NCBI GenBank assembly: GCA_004298015.1
Contig: SCSE01000043.1
Coordinates: 1 to 64,000 of the forward strand
DNA: 64,000 nucleotides
Direction: 5' to 3'
DNA from: Rhodanobacter sp.
Lineage (GTDB): Bacteria > Pseudomonadota > Gammaproteobacteria > Xanthomonadales > Rhodanobacteraceae
Part shown: positions 8,569 through 18,135 of the stretch, piece after piece
Layout of the letters: each line of letters starts with the position of its first letter
Numbering within the stretch: the stretch's first letter is position 1
Notes under the pieces: model-generated
Seen by the model: the letters and a program-made list of their open reading frames with translations, nothing else
Databases searched by the model: none
What the model was told of the DNA's origin: nothing
Program-made: the position numbers and the translations under genes

Positions 8569-9825
8569 TCAAACCTTGTCGGATACCGGTTTGTTTACGT
8601 ACATTGCGTGGTCAGCAATCGCATAGAGGTGCAGCGCATTCTCCCCGTCATCCGGGTACGACGCCATGCCGATGCTGGCTTCGATGTCGACATGATGGCC
8701 GTCGAGAGCGATCGCTTCGGAGAACGCCCCGACCAGCTTCTTCGACAACTGGTCAATCATCCCCGTACTGGCAAGATCCGGGAGAATCACCGCAAACTCG
8801 TCGCCACCCATGCGTGCCAACGTATCGTTGGAACGAATGCTTTTCTGCAGCCGCTTCGCCACCGCTTGCAGCAATGCATCGCCCGCGGCATGACCGAACA
8901 GGTCGTTGACCTGCTTGAAACCGTTCAGATCCAGCACAAACACCGCGATCCGGCAGGATTGCTCCCGAGCCCGCAGCAAGGCTGCATCGAATCGACGAAC
9001 AAACATGCGTCGGTTCGGCAACCCGGTCAGCGGATCGTGCAAGGCTGCGTGCTCAGCCTGGCCCATCTGCTCTTCCAGCAAGGTGAAGATCATGCCGGTT
9101 GCCACGAGGAACTTGGGCAGGTTCCAGACTTCATTGTCGAAATGCACCTGAGGCCACACGGTGGCCAGCGCATCGGCCACCGGAAATACCCCGGCCCACG
9201 CCGCGAAACTCAAGGTGGTGAAGATGACCCCCACCGTCGCGCTGGGCGCACCCCGGTAGAAAAAATACGCGGCCGCCAGATAATGCGAGAACAGCATCCA
9301 GATCAGCGCCATCTCGACCGATGCATGCAACACCAGCAGGGCCTGGACGGCATATGCCACGAAAATGCTGAATAGCCGCCACCAGGGGGGAGCCCGCTCA
9401 GCCTCGCACCTTCCTCCACGAAACAGCCAGAGCGTCGAAAGCATCCCCAACAACGTCAGTGGCAGATAGATAGCGGTCGACTCGAGGTCGTAGGCCGCAC
9501 ACGCGAAAAACGCCAAATCCGGCACGGTAGCGAGCAGGGTCAACAGCAAATCCCGCCGCCAGGCGTGCTGCATGTTGTTGCCGGCCCAGATGAAGGTCAC
9601 GCTGGTCAGCAGCAGCATCGACAGCGATATCGCCGACGCCGCGTCGGCAATCCGACCTTCGCCCAACCCACTGCTGACCAGTTGGGCGATGATATGCACC
9701 AGGATCATCAGCCACCCCACCACCCAGTAACGCAATCTCGTCTGGTGAGTCCGCCGCAGCAGGGAGGCAAATACCAATACCAGGCCACCCATGGCGAGGA
9801 AATCGGGGATGAGGCTGTAATTCAA
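8569..9825 (-). CDS. Membrane-bound diguanylate cyclase (GGDEF)
   Basis: The protein has six to eight hydrophobic segments in its first 230 residues, with no known sensor motif, and a C-terminal GGDEF domain. It has the intact catalytic signature GGDEF (MGGDEFAVI), the metal-binding aspartate region VFVLDLNGFKQVNDLFGH and the start DPLTGLPNRR, so it should make cyclic di-GMP at the inner membrane. I prefer a TTG start at 9825 (418 residues, beginning NYSLIPDFLAMGG), because GGAG lies seven bases before it; the frame is open to a GTG at 9918 without a visible ribosome site. No inhibitory RxxD is obvious. It is a single gene upstream of the 2H phosphoesterase. Confidence 0.85.
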   Translation of the reverse strand: MNYSLIPDFLAMGGLVLVFASLLRRTHQTRLRYWVVGWLMILVHIIAQLVSSGLGEGRIADAASAISLSMLLLTSVTFIWAGNNMQHAWRRDLLLTLLATVPDLAFFACAAYDLESTAIYLPLTLLGMLSTLWLFRGGRCEAERAPPWWRLFSIFVAYAVQALLVLHASVEMALIWMLFSHYLAAAYFFYRGAPSATVGVIFTTLSFAAWAGVFPVADALATVWPQVHFDNEVWNLPKFLVATGMIFTLLEEQMGQAEHAALHDPLTGLPNRRMFVRRFDAALLRAREQSCRIAVFVLDLNGFKQVNDLFGHAAGDALLQAVAKRLQKSIRSNDTLARMGGDEFAVILPDLASTGMIDQLSKKLVGAFSEAIALDGHHVDIEASIGMASYPDDGENALHLYAIADHAMYVNKPVSDKV

Positions 9826-10287
9826 TCCGGTTCTCCGACAGGCGAACAACGGGCTCTGTCCTGCATTGACGCGGTTGCTCGCCAACTTATCGGCCGATTC
9901 AAACGGGACTTTAGGCACAAATGTTTATTCTGCCCACCTGTGTGCGCAGAATTGACACTCGCATACATTCACCGGTGTGAGAAGTCGATTCACGAAACCG
10001 TCGATTTCGACAAAATACAGATCTTGCGCCTTTTTCAATACAGGAGGCGTCTGTCCGATTGGCTCATTGCTTTCGGGCGCCTTGCCAGGAAGCGCATATC
10101 ACCCGGCAAGATCGAACAACACGCCTCTACCCGCAAGGCTGCACACCCGGAAGGCCAAAAAAAAACAGCCGGAATCCCGCCCCATACGTTTTCGCCCGCC
10201 AGCGTCGCTGACGACCATTGGCGGCATCGCGTCATCTCGATACCTGTATCACGCAACCAGCCAAGACACTGGCAGGTATCGGCATGC
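9826..10287. other. Intergenic region between psiE-like and GGDEF genes
   Basis: About 460 bases with no supported gene. An alternative GTG start for the GGDEF protein lies at 9918. A TTGACA hexamer is present at about 9952 on the plus strand, but no gene follows it in that direction, so I do not call a promoter. No repeat was recognised. Confidence 0.4.
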
Positions 10288-10791
10288 CTAACGCTTGTCG
10301 CCCCGTACCGGGGAATATCGGGCAGTCAGGGTGCGCGCGATGACGAGTACCAGGATAATCGCCGCAAGACCGGCCAGCATCTCGATAGCCGCCTGCTTGT
10401 CGTACAGCTTGATCAGCATCTCACGCAGGGCAAACACGATGGTCACATCCAGCAATGCCGACAGCCTGACGTGGCGAGTCCGCACGTAACCCATGAAGGT
10501 ATTGAAAAGCTCCATCACCACAAACACGTCAAGCACGTTGCCAATCAGTGCGTGGAACTCGGTCTCACCCCCGCTGCCGGTCACCAGGGTCACGATCATG
10601 CCCTTGAGATTGAGCAATACATCGGCGAAGGACAGCACCAGCAACACCAGCATCACGAACACCAAGCCGATGACGATCACATCCAGTGCGCGATCATAGA
10701 GGGCGAATATCCAGTGTTTGAGCTGCTGTGTTCCCCACTTTTGGCCGTGACGGGGATCGTTTGCGGGCAATTTCGATGGTTCGGATGACAT
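10288..10791 (-). CDS. PsiE-family (phosphate-starvation-inducible) membrane protein
   Basis: A 167-residue inner-membrane protein matching the PsiE family in length and pattern: a short polar N-terminus, four hydrophobic segments (residues about 35-60, 80-105, 112-130 and 140-158) and the conserved middle FVVMELFNTFMGYVRTRHVRL. PsiE is induced by phosphate starvation in E. coli, but its biochemical role is unknown. No Pho box could be identified upstream. It is flanked by intergenic regions and is probably monocistronic. Confidence 0.82.
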   Translation of the reverse strand: MSSEPSKLPANDPRHGQKWGTQQLKHWIFALYDRALDVIVIGLVFVMLVLLVLSFADVLLNLKGMIVTLVTGSGGETEFHALIGNVLDVFVVMELFNTFMGYVRTRHVRLSALLDVTIVFALREMLIKLYDKQAAIEMLAGLAAIILVLVIARTLTARYSPVRGDKR

Positions 10792-11118
10792 GACCTACCG
10801 GCCTCTGGGATGAATTATCTGCAGGAAGCCGCCATACCCTTGCCGTTCAGCAGACCGGACGACGCCACCCCCACCATGACCTGAATGTTGACATCGTACT
10901 GTGCACGACCTGCAACGTGTAACGGTGCCATTATCCGTCATCCCGTGCGGCTGGGTATCACCGCGGCTTCAGCCCTGGCGATACCTCACACCTTGATTCC
11001 CGAAATTGGCCCGCCTTCCGATACCTCATCGAGTACGCCCCCGCCACACCCGTCGATTGCAGCGCCGGACACGCGCATGCAGCCACCGGGGGCACCGTGA
11101 GGCCGGCATGCGACCTGC
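10792..11118. other. Intergenic region, nothing recognised
   Basis: About 330 bases between the start of the PsiE gene and the stop of the duplicated membrane protein, both on the minus strand. It must hold the psiE promoter, but no convincing -35/-10 pair, operator or repeat was seen. Confidence 0.3.
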
Positions 11119-12111
11119 TCAGCGTGGCTTTGGACGCGCATGCACCAAGTACGGCATCCGCGCAAACCGTGGTGCAAACATCACCATCAGGTAAAGAAAC
11201 AGCAAGCTATAGATGATCGTGGTACCCAGCACATCGCCACCTACGCCGGTCACCTCGCCGTACGGCCCACCCCAACCTTCGGCTGTGGTCCAGATGCCCA
11301 GGGAATAGACAAATCCGAACGGCAATATCCAGCGCATGCCGCGTCCACTGAGCAACGCCAACGCAATGACGCTTTCGGCAAGCGCAGCACCTATACCGAA
11401 TATGAGTGGACCGACCCATTGAATGGCATCGACGAAAAACTGGATGTAGGCGACGATCCATGCCGGCTGCCCCGCTTCGGACTGGATCAGGTAACTCTGC
11501 GGGTGGTGGAGAAAAAATGGCGTCCATTTCCAGACCGCATCGAAAGCCCACAGCAGTCCGAACAGCACTTGCAAAGTACGGTAACGGTCATGTGCCCGGC
11601 TGGCTGCATCGACGGGATCAAGCCCGGCTGCGTGAACCTTCGGCTCGCTCAAGAGAATCGCGATGAATACCAGCGAATAGACGATGAGCGTGCCAGGATC
11701 GGTAGCACCCTGGGTATAAGGACCGCCGAGATGACCCACCGTGGCCCACAGCAGCAGGGTGAACAGTGCGCCGACCCAGGCGAACAACCGTACCCGGATG
11801 CCGCTGAGCATGGAGACTGCGAGTACGACACCTATCGCCACCGTGACAATGGCTATCTCCGAGGCGCCGACAGACTGCACTCCCGCCATCACCCAGTGGG
11901 TGAAACGGACGTACCAGCCATCCTGACCGGGGTGCGCCGCAATCGAGGCGAAAAACAGGCTTTTCAAATAAGCAGGGTGCATCTGGTACAGCGCGTTGAA
12001 CACCAGGATCGCTCCAAACGCGACGCGCAAGATTTTGAACGCCTGATCCCGAGTGATCGACCCGCACATGGTACCCAGTGAGAACGTGCGAGCCCTCCGC
12101 AAGCAACTCAT
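11119..12111 (-). CDS. Internally duplicated DoxX-like membrane protein
   Basis: A roughly 330-residue membrane protein with about eight hydrophobic segments. It is built from two similar halves: the first begins ILRVAFGAILVFNALYQMHP and the second TLQVLFGLLWAFDAVWKWTP, and each half ends with a GGPY motif followed by a hydrophobic helix (GHLGGPYTQG and GWGGPYGEV). Topology and spacing resemble the DoxX/TQO-small-subunit superfamily, but the function is unknown. The start is uncertain: ATG at 12111 follows GGGAG at eight bases and is preferred; ATG at 12069 and GTG at 12150 are alternatives. Confidence 0.7.
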   Translation of the reverse strand: MSCLRRARTFSLGTMCGSITRDQAFKILRVAFGAILVFNALYQMHPAYLKSLFFASIAAHPGQDGWYVRFTHWVMAGVQSVGASEIAIVTVAIGVVLAVSMLSGIRVRLFAWVGALFTLLLWATVGHLGGPYTQGATDPGTLIVYSLVFIAILLSEPKVHAAGLDPVDAASRAHDRYRTLQVLFGLLWAFDAVWKWTPFFLHHPQSYLIQSEAGQPAWIVAYIQFFVDAIQWVGPLIFGIGAALAESVIALALLSGRGMRWILPFGFVYSLGIWTTAEGWGGPYGEVTGVGGDVLGTTIIYSLLFLYLMVMFAPRFARMPYLVHARPKPR

Positions 12112-12295
12112 GCTGATGACTCCCGACCATGCCGCGTTGATTCGCAGCACATGTCAGACCGCAGCCTGGCCGCCCGGTTCCCTCGTGTGCTGCGCGTCCC
12201 TGTGCATCCAGCAAGCACAGGTGCAGATCGCCGGTGAGCATCCGGCACGGGATCTCACCGCGTGTCACGGGCGCATCGGCCCCACATGACAATAC

Positions 12296-12562
12296 TCAGC
12301 GCAACTGGCTGTCCTTGCTGCCACGCCGATTGACGGTGCTGACCATGCCCTCATCACGATCTTCGATCTCCTGGCACGTTACACACAGACGCACACCCGC
12401 CACGGCACGACGCCGGGCTTCGGGAATTACTGCGTCGCACGCTTCGCAATGCGTCAGCCCCGGCCCCTGGCGCAATTTCCGCCGGGCCCGTGTCACTGCA
12501 TCGCTCACCGTTGCGTCAATCTGGTCCTGTACGGCGCCATCACCAGCCCAGCCTGTTGCCAT
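12296..12562 (-). CDS. DksA/TraR-family zinc-finger protein
   Basis: An 88-residue protein with the DksA/TraR C4 zinc finger: CEAC and CVTC separated by 17 residues, in the usual CxxC-x17-CxxC arrangement, followed by a short charged C-terminal helix. The small size matches the YbiI/TraR-like subgroup rather than full DksA. Such proteins bind the RNA polymerase secondary channel and tune transcription. GAGG lies five bases before the ATG. The coiled-coil tip Asp residues of true DksA are not evident, so the regulatory effect may differ. Confidence 0.82.
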   Translation of the reverse strand: MATGWAGDGAVQDQIDATVSDAVTRARRKLRQGPGLTHCEACDAVIPEARRRAVAGVRLCVTCQEIEDRDEGMVSTVNRRGSKDSQLR

Positions 12563-12743
12563 GGAAGCCTCCGTCGCGGTTCAGCGGGAACAAGGGCTAT
12601 CGACGATAGTCCCGCGGGCATTAAACGGATGACACGATACCCGCCGCGATCAATCACAGGCTACTGCTTTCGAGCAAAGGCTCAAGCCGGTTACCTTGTC
12701 AACCCCCTCAATCTCCACCAGCCACCACACCGTCGAGGACTCC

Positions 12744-13829
12744 ATGAGCAAGAACTCCCATCCCGTCCCCTTGCGTGTGGGCTTGATCGGCTACGGCTTT
12801 GCCGGAAAGACCTTCCACGCCCCGCTGATCCAGACTACTCCGGGCCTGGACCTGCGCGTTGTTGCCTCCAGCAGTGCGGAGAAAGTCCACGCCGACCGCC
12901 GCGATGTCGCCGTCGTCGATGAGCCTTCGCAGCTGATCGCTCGCAGGGACGTCGACCTGGTGGTGATCGCCAGCCCGAATGCAACCCACGCGCCGCTGGC
13001 GAGTGAAGCACTGCGCGCCGGCAAGCATGTGGTGATCGACAAGCCGTTCACACTCGACCTCGCCGAGGCGCGGGATCTGATCCAGCTTGCAGACCAGTGC
13101 GACCGTCTGCTCTCGGTGTTCCAGAACCGGCGCTGGGACAGCGATTTCCTTGGTGTGCAAGACGTCATCTTCCGCCAGGGGCTGATTGGACGGGTAACCC
13201 AGTTCGAGTCGCACATCGACCGCTACCGGCCCGAGGTACGTGCGCGCTGGCGTGAACAGCGTGGCGCCGGCGCCGGACTCTGGTACGACCTCGGTCCGCA
13301 CCTGGTCGATCAGGCGCTGCAGTTGTTCGGCCTGCCGCAATGGGTCAGCGCCCATCTGGCCATTCAGCGCCGCGCCGGTGAGGTGGACGACTGGGCCCAT
13401 GTCCGGCTGGACTATGGGGCGCTGCAGGTTCTCCTCCACGCCAGCATGCTGGTCGCTGGCGGCACTGCACGCTTCACCGCCCACGGTGAGCGCGGCAGTC
13501 TGGTCAAGCCGCTGCCCGATCAACAGGAGGCCCAGCTACGCGCGGGCGTCGAGCCCGGTGCCCCGGGCTGGGGTACCGATTCCGATCCGCTGATCTTCTA
13601 CCGCGATGGGCATCCCGCACAGCAGATCCCGGTAGCCGCGGGCGACTATCGCCATTACTACGCAGGCATCCGCGATGCCATCGCCGGCAACGCTACCAAC
13701 CCGGTCCCAGCGTTGCAGGCATTGGGCGTGATGGCGGTACTGGAGGCAGCGATGGTGTCGAGCCGTGATGGCCGCACCATCGAACCGGCGCTGAGCAACG
13801 AAGAATATGCCGCCTGGTCGGGTCGCTGA
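12744..13829 (+). CDS. Gfo/Idh/MocA family oxidoreductase
   Basis: A 361-residue NAD(P)-dependent oxidoreductase. The N-terminal Rossmann fold has GLIGYGFAGKTFHAPLI (residues about 12-28), and the catalytic-site motif usually written EKP is present as VIDKPFTLD (about residue 108). The C-terminal alpha/beta substrate domain contains GAGLWYDLGPHLVDQAL with the conserved His. The sequence resembles the YdgJ/YhhX branch of scyllo-inositol or sugar-like substrate oxidoreductases, but the substrate cannot be assigned. The ATG at 12744 follows GAGGA. It is a single gene, convergent with asmA downstream. Confidence 0.88.
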   Translation: MSKNSHPVPLRVGLIGYGFAGKTFHAPLIQTTPGLDLRVVASSSAEKVHADRRDVAVVDEPSQLIARRDVDLVVIASPNATHAPLASEALRAGKHVVIDKPFTLDLAEARDLIQLADQCDRLLSVFQNRRWDSDFLGVQDVIFRQGLIGRVTQFESHIDRYRPEVRARWREQRGAGAGLWYDLGPHLVDQALQLFGLPQWVSAHLAIQRRAGEVDDWAHVRLDYGALQVLLHASMLVAGGTARFTAHGERGSLVKPLPDQQEAQLRAGVEPGAPGWGTDSDPLIFYRDGHPAQQIPVAAGDYRHYYAGIRDAIAGNATNPVPALQALGVMAVLEAAMVSSRDGRTIEPALSNEEYAAWSGR

Positions 13830-13878
13830 GGGGCTGTCGATGGGCGCCGGCGCCGTGTCCTTCTGAAGTCACGACTGT

Positions 13879-15624
13879 CTACTGACCCGTGGGCGCTGCA
13901 TCCTTCTTCGGCTTCAACATCCCGCGCAGAAGATCGTTGAGAACGTCCTTCCTGTTGGAGGCCCTGGTAGGGGCAGCCTGAGCGCGAGGCGTCGACGCCG
14001 CGTTGTTCTTACCACCGGCAACCCCCGCCTCGATCAGTCCTGCAACCGCGCCGGGATCGAGCTTGAAAGTCGGCGCGCTGGCGGTACCACCGATTCGCAC
14101 GCCGATGCCTTGGATCGTCGTGCCACCGAGCACCCCGCCAAGCATGCGTGCAGCCTTGGAGTTACCGAGCAGGCCGCCGAGGCCCTGCCCACCCTGACCG
14201 GCTCCGGTGATCGCCTTGTCGAGCTTGACCAGCATGCGGAAGTCGAGTTTGCCGCTCGCCGCCATACCGCCCTTGCCGTTGAAGCTGCCGAGATCAGCGA
14301 TATCGGCACTGGCCGGGTCGGCGTCGATCCCTGACGGATCGATCTTCAAGCTCGCCCTGGCATGCGTGATGACCGTGTCCTGTGGAGCCTTGATACCTGC
14401 CAGCAACAACGCCCCACCCAGTTTGGAGCCCAGGCTGAAGCCGAGCAGACGCGAGTGGTCCAGTGTCACCGGGCCACTGATCACCAGCTTGTCGAGCGGG
14501 CCGCGCGCGTGCAGCTCCACGCCCAGGCTGCCACCACTGAGGCGAGAGCCCTCGGGCAACACCACGCCGAACGCCGGCAGCAGCGGTTGCAGGTCATCCA
14601 CCGGCAGTTGTTTGCCGCTGATACGCAGATCCAGCTGCATGATTTTCGCGTGGTTGTCGAAGCTGCCACTGACGGCCAGCCTCGCCGCGCCGCTGCCCAG
14701 TGTGGCGTTGTCGATCTTGCCGGTACCCGAGCTGAGCTGGTAACTGGCCTGGTAGTCGATGCGTATTGGTCGTGGTGACGGCGAACCGGCTGCCACCAGC
14801 TTCAACTGACGCGCTTCGATAACGCCTTTGGACTGCAATACGCCCCGGGTTGAACTGATCCTCGTATCCAGGTCCAGCACGCCACCCACGCCGTCGCCGC
14901 TGCTCATCAGGCCGGCGCCGACCAGGTTCAGATCATGCATTGCCAGATGCGCCTCGAGAGGCGTCATCACGGCGTTCTTGGCACTCCATGGACCCAGCGT
15001 GCCTGTCACCTCCAGGGTGCCGCCGCCGGCCATGGCCGCACGTATCGAGAACGGAAACGCGGCACTGCTGCCTACGTGCTCGGCACTCAGCTGCACCCTG
15101 GTATAGCTGCGCGAGCCGCCGACCGAACGCTTGAGCTCGATGCTGCCGTTGTTGATGTGCAACTTGTCGACACTGAACGCCAGCGAATGTGACGAATTTT
15201 CCGCGGACGCCTGGCCCGCTGGCGGCACGGCACCGGTGCCGCCAAAGCTGGCGAAATTCCACCGCCCGGAAGGATTTTGCAGCAGCCGCACACTGGGATT
15301 GTCCAGTGTCAGCGACGTAATGCGCAGTTGCTGGTGCACCAGCAAGGGCCATAGCCGAATCCCGAGCGCCAGCGACTGCGCGCTGACGAATGGCTGGCTG
15401 CCAAAAGCCGGATCGTCTCCGATGCGGATGTTGTCGGCATCCAGTGAACCGGACCACACCGACACGTGCAGCTTGCCCAGCGTCACCTCACGTCCCAACG
15501 CGTTGCTCAGTCTGGCCTGGATCTGTGGCCGGAAATGATTGACGTCGACCAGCATCAGCGCTCCTCCACCGAGGATGAGGATGGCCACAATGACGGCGGC
15601 GAATCCGATCAACAGGCGTTTCAT
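13879..15624 (-). CDS. AsmA family protein
   Basis: A 581-residue envelope protein anchored by an N-terminal membrane segment (MKRLLIGFAAVIVAILILGG). It is followed by the AsmA start (DVNHFRPQIQARLSNALGREVTLG) and long beta-rich repeats, as in AsmA-like proteins that bridge inner and outer membrane and are linked to phospholipid or LPS transport. The C-terminal quarter holds the AsmA-2 region, with a run of Gly-rich sequence before the end. ATG at 15624 is preferred, eight bases after GGAG; a GTG two codons earlier is possible. It is convergent with the Gfo/Idh/MocA gene, with 49 bases between the stops. Confidence 0.87.
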   Translation of the reverse strand: MKRLLIGFAAVIVAILILGGGALMLVDVNHFRPQIQARLSNALGREVTLGKLHVSVWSGSLDADNIRIGDDPAFGSQPFVSAQSLALGIRLWPLLVHQQLRITSLTLDNPSVRLLQNPSGRWNFASFGGTGAVPPAGQASAENSSHSLAFSVDKLHINNGSIELKRSVGGSRSYTRVQLSAEHVGSSAAFPFSIRAAMAGGGTLEVTGTLGPWSAKNAVMTPLEAHLAMHDLNLVGAGLMSSGDGVGGVLDLDTRISSTRGVLQSKGVIEARQLKLVAAGSPSPRPIRIDYQASYQLSSGTGKIDNATLGSGAARLAVSGSFDNHAKIMQLDLRISGKQLPVDDLQPLLPAFGVVLPEGSRLSGGSLGVELHARGPLDKLVISGPVTLDHSRLLGFSLGSKLGGALLLAGIKAPQDTVITHARASLKIDPSGIDADPASADIADLGSFNGKGGMAASGKLDFRMLVKLDKAITGAGQGGQGLGGLLGNSKAARMLGGVLGGTTIQGIGVRIGGTASAPTFKLDPGAVAGLIEAGVAGGKNNAASTPRAQAAPTRASNRKDVLNDLLRGMLKPKKDAAPTGQ

Positions 15625-15926
15625 GCGCACTTCTCCGGTGGGGTCGATCGCCGCATGGCTCTTGGCCGTTCGATACTAGTGGGGCCGGACGCGCCGTGTC
15701 GAACCTCGGGACATCTCGCATCACCATCGCATAGTCCATCGCCGGACCGCAGACATCCGTAGCGGGTCAATCGACCCATCATCCCTCTATCCACTGGGCC
15801 GACAAAGCTGCAATCACCCACAAGCACCTGCGAAAGTGTGCCGTACCTCTCAGGCAGTGCCGTGCGCACACCGCCGTTTCACACGTATAGTGGCCGGCGA
15901 CCGCAAACACGACATGACCAGGCCAA
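15625..15926. other. Divergent intergenic region asmA / yrhK-like
   Basis: About 300 bases separating the divergently transcribed asmA-like and YrhK-like genes. It must carry both promoters. No clear operator, repeat or small gene could be supported by eye. Confidence 0.3.
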
Positions 15927-16208
15927 ATGAAAATCTTTCACCCCAACAACCGTTATGCAAGTCCCGAGCACGAACGGATCTACGCCCTCTATGAAATCTG
16001 GTACACGATGGTGGACTTTCTCGCCGCATCGCTCTTCGTGGTGGGCAGCGTGCTGTTCTTCTGGAGCAGCACGCAAACACCTGCCACCTGGATGTTTGTC
16101 ATCGGTTCGCTCTGCTTCGCGCTGAAGCCGACACTGCGCCTGATGCGCGAACTCACCTATCTGCGCATGAAAAAGTACGCAACACTGGCCCGCCACGAGC
16201 AATACTGA
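15927..16208 (+). CDS. YrhK domain membrane protein
   Basis: A 93-residue small membrane protein with two hydrophobic segments (residues about 27-48 and 54-70). It carries the YrhK-domain pattern: ERIYALYEIWYTMVDFLAA, then GSVLFFWSS and MFVIGSLCFALKPTLRL. The family is widespread and has no established function. It is read alone, upstream of and convergent with the permease gene. Confidence 0.75.
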   Translation: MKIFHPNNRYASPEHERIYALYEIWYTMVDFLAASLFVVGSVLFFWSSTQTPATWMFVIGSLCFALKPTLRLMRELTYLRMKKYATLARHEQY

Positions 16209-16304
16209 CCAGCGCACCACCGGCAAAACCTACTGCCACAGCCTGTGCCAGTCAGTCTGCCTGCCAGGTTGGTCGGCACGGCACAGGAGGCAATCCTGTC
16301 CGCA

Positions 16305-17693
16305 TCAGCTCAATGCACCCGACCCGCCCCGACGCCCTTTCCATGCATAGCCGAGCGCCAGCAGCACGAACCATGCGGGGCTGGCCAGCAACGCTTCGCG
16401 GGTATCCGGTTGCAGGGTGAGCAGCACCAGCACGAAGGCGAAAAACGCCAGACAGACAATGCTCATCGCCACACCGCCGGGCATCTTGTACTTCGAGGCG
16501 CGATGTAACTGGGGACGCGTCCGCCGGTAGACGATGTAGGCACACAGGATCAGCGACCAGACAAACATGAAAAGCACCGCCGCCAACGTCGTCACCAGGG
16601 TGAAGGCGGTCACCAGGTTGGGAATCAGGTACACCAGCAGCGCACCCAGCAGCAGGCAGAAGCAGGAAAACAGCAGGCCAAGCGAAGGCACTGCCGCGCG
16701 CGACAGCCGGGAAAACACCCCGGGCGCGTGATTCTCCTTGGCCAGGCCGTACAACATGCGGCTGGTGGAGAAGATGCCGCTGTTTGCCGACGAGGTTGCC
16801 GATGTCAGCACCACGAAATTGATCAGGCTGGCGGCGGCCGGGATGCCGGCCAGCACGAACAGCTCCACGAACGGACTCTTGCCCGGCTCAACCAGCCGCC
16901 ATGGCGTCACCGCCATGATCACGATCAGCGCCAGTACGTAGAAAATAATGATGCGCACCGGAATCGAATTGATCGCCTTGGGCAAATTGCGCTCCGGGTC
17001 GGCGGTCTCGGCGGCAGTCGTGCCAACCAGCTCGATGCCGACGAACGCGAATACCGCGATCTGGAAGCCGGCGAAAAAGCCGCTCAATCCCTTCGGAAAG
17101 AAGCCGCCGTCATTCCACAGGTTGGCCAGCGAAGCCTGGTGCCCGGAAGGTGAGTGAAAACCCCACGCCACCAGGCCGAAGCCGGTCACAATCAGCGCGC
17201 AGATGGCGACGATCTTGATCAATGCGAACCAGAACTCCATCTCGCCGAACAGCCTGACCGTGGCCAGGTTCAGACTCAGCAGCAACAGCACGCACAGCAC
17301 CGCCGGGATCCACGGCGCCAGTCCCGGAAACCAGAATTGTGCGTAGGCGGCGATCGCGATCACATCGGCAATCGCAGTGATGATCCAGCAGAACCAGTAG
17401 GTCCAGCCACAGAAAAATCCCGCCCATGGACCCAGAAGATCGGTCGAGAAATCGATAAAGGATTTGTACTCGAGATTGGACAGCAGCAGCTCGCCCATCG
17501 CGCGCATCACGAAGAACAGCATCACCCCGATGATCAAGTAGACCAGCACGATCGACGGTCCCGCCAGACTGATCGTCTTGCCCGACCCCATGAACAAGCC
17601 GGTGCCGATCGCCCCCCCGATGGCGATCAGTTGCAGATGACGGTTGGAGAGGCTGCGGCGCAGGTGCTCGGGCTGTTTCACTGATGCTGTCAT
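16305..17693 (-). CDS. cycA: D-serine/D-alanine/glycine-type amino acid permease
   Basis: A 462-residue APC-superfamily transporter with twelve hydrophobic segments that is strikingly close to E. coli CycA along its whole length. Recognisable blocks are NRHLQLIAIGGAIGTGLFMG, GPWAGFFCGWTYWFCW, LWNDGGFFPKGLSGFFAGF and TTAAETADPERNLPKAINSI. It should import D-alanine, D-serine and glycine by proton symport at the inner membrane. The ATG at 17693 gives the CycA-like N-terminus; the frame is open to 17753, but that extension is not family-like. Its upstream region carries two kinds of dispersed repeat. Confidence 0.9.
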   Translation of the reverse strand: MTASVKQPEHLRRSLSNRHLQLIAIGGAIGTGLFMGSGKTISLAGPSIVLVYLIIGVMLFFVMRAMGELLLSNLEYKSFIDFSTDLLGPWAGFFCGWTYWFCWIITAIADVIAIAAYAQFWFPGLAPWIPAVLCVLLLLSLNLATVRLFGEMEFWFALIKIVAICALIVTGFGLVAWGFHSPSGHQASLANLWNDGGFFPKGLSGFFAGFQIAVFAFVGIELVGTTAAETADPERNLPKAINSIPVRIIIFYVLALIVIMAVTPWRLVEPGKSPFVELFVLAGIPAAASLINFVVLTSATSSANSGIFSTSRMLYGLAKENHAPGVFSRLSRAAVPSLGLLFSCFCLLLGALLVYLIPNLVTAFTLVTTLAAVLFMFVWSLILCAYIVYRRTRPQLHRASKYKMPGGVAMSIVCLAFFAFVLVLLTLQPDTREALLASPAWFVLLALGYAWKGRRGGSGALS

Positions 17694-17810
17694 GCGGCGC
17701 GCCTGTACCTTCGGGATGCGCCAAGATACGCGAGAAACCGGACCAGCGTGCAATTCCGGCCGGACGATGGATCGCTTGTCGCCAGCAGCGCGTCGATACG
17801 ACGCGGGAAT

Positions 17811-17866
17811 CCCTCAGAGGTTGGGAAAATATCGTACGCCGTAGCGGGAGCGTCGCCAGAGATTCA
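17811..17866 (+). repeat. Dispersed repeat, copy 1
   Basis: This stretch aligns with 44041-44096: both read CCTCA..AG.T.GGGAAAA, then ATCG.ACGCCGTAGCG, then GAGCGTCGCCAG, with roughly 80-85 percent identity by eye and a one-base gap. The core GCCGTAGCGRGAGCGTCGCC has REP-like symmetry. This copy lies upstream of cycA, and the second lies between two convergent genes. Confidence 0.75.
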
Positions 17867-18058
17867 AGGTGCGTCCTGATTCCCCACACGTTGCATCCTC
17901 ACTTCCACGAATCCTCATCAGGTGGCTGTCAGCAGCTGCGGTGAGCAAAGCTTTGATTGACCCCTATCCTTCAAAAATGGCCATTTCAAGCCATTCTCCA
18001 AACGGGGATGCAGCCGATGGGTGATCAGGACTTCCGTCGCGACCCCGTGCATCGAGAT

Positions 18059-18135
18059 ACAAGGGCGGGCAACACCGCCCGCCGACCCTGCCACAACTCG
18101 CCATGACGAAGATCGGCGGGCAGTGTCCGCCCTAC
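18059..18135. repeat. Inverted REP pair (REPIN-like)
   Basis: Two GC-rich imperfect palindromes stand in inverted orientation. The first, at 18059-18083, has the core GGGCGGGCAACACCGCCCGCC. The second, at 18115-18135, reads on the minus strand as GTAG followed by GGCGGACACTGCCCGCC. The GTAG head plus short stem-loop is the layout of xanthomonad REP sequences that are moved by RAYT transposases. About 30 unique bases separate the two. They lie between cycA and the DUF3025 gene. Confidence 0.6.

Noticed and set aside
13843-13854. GGCGCCGGCGCC palindrome between the Gfo/Idh/MocA and AsmA genes as a two-way terminator
   Set aside because: No T-run follows on either strand, and a 12-bp palindrome of this composition is expected by chance in such DNA.
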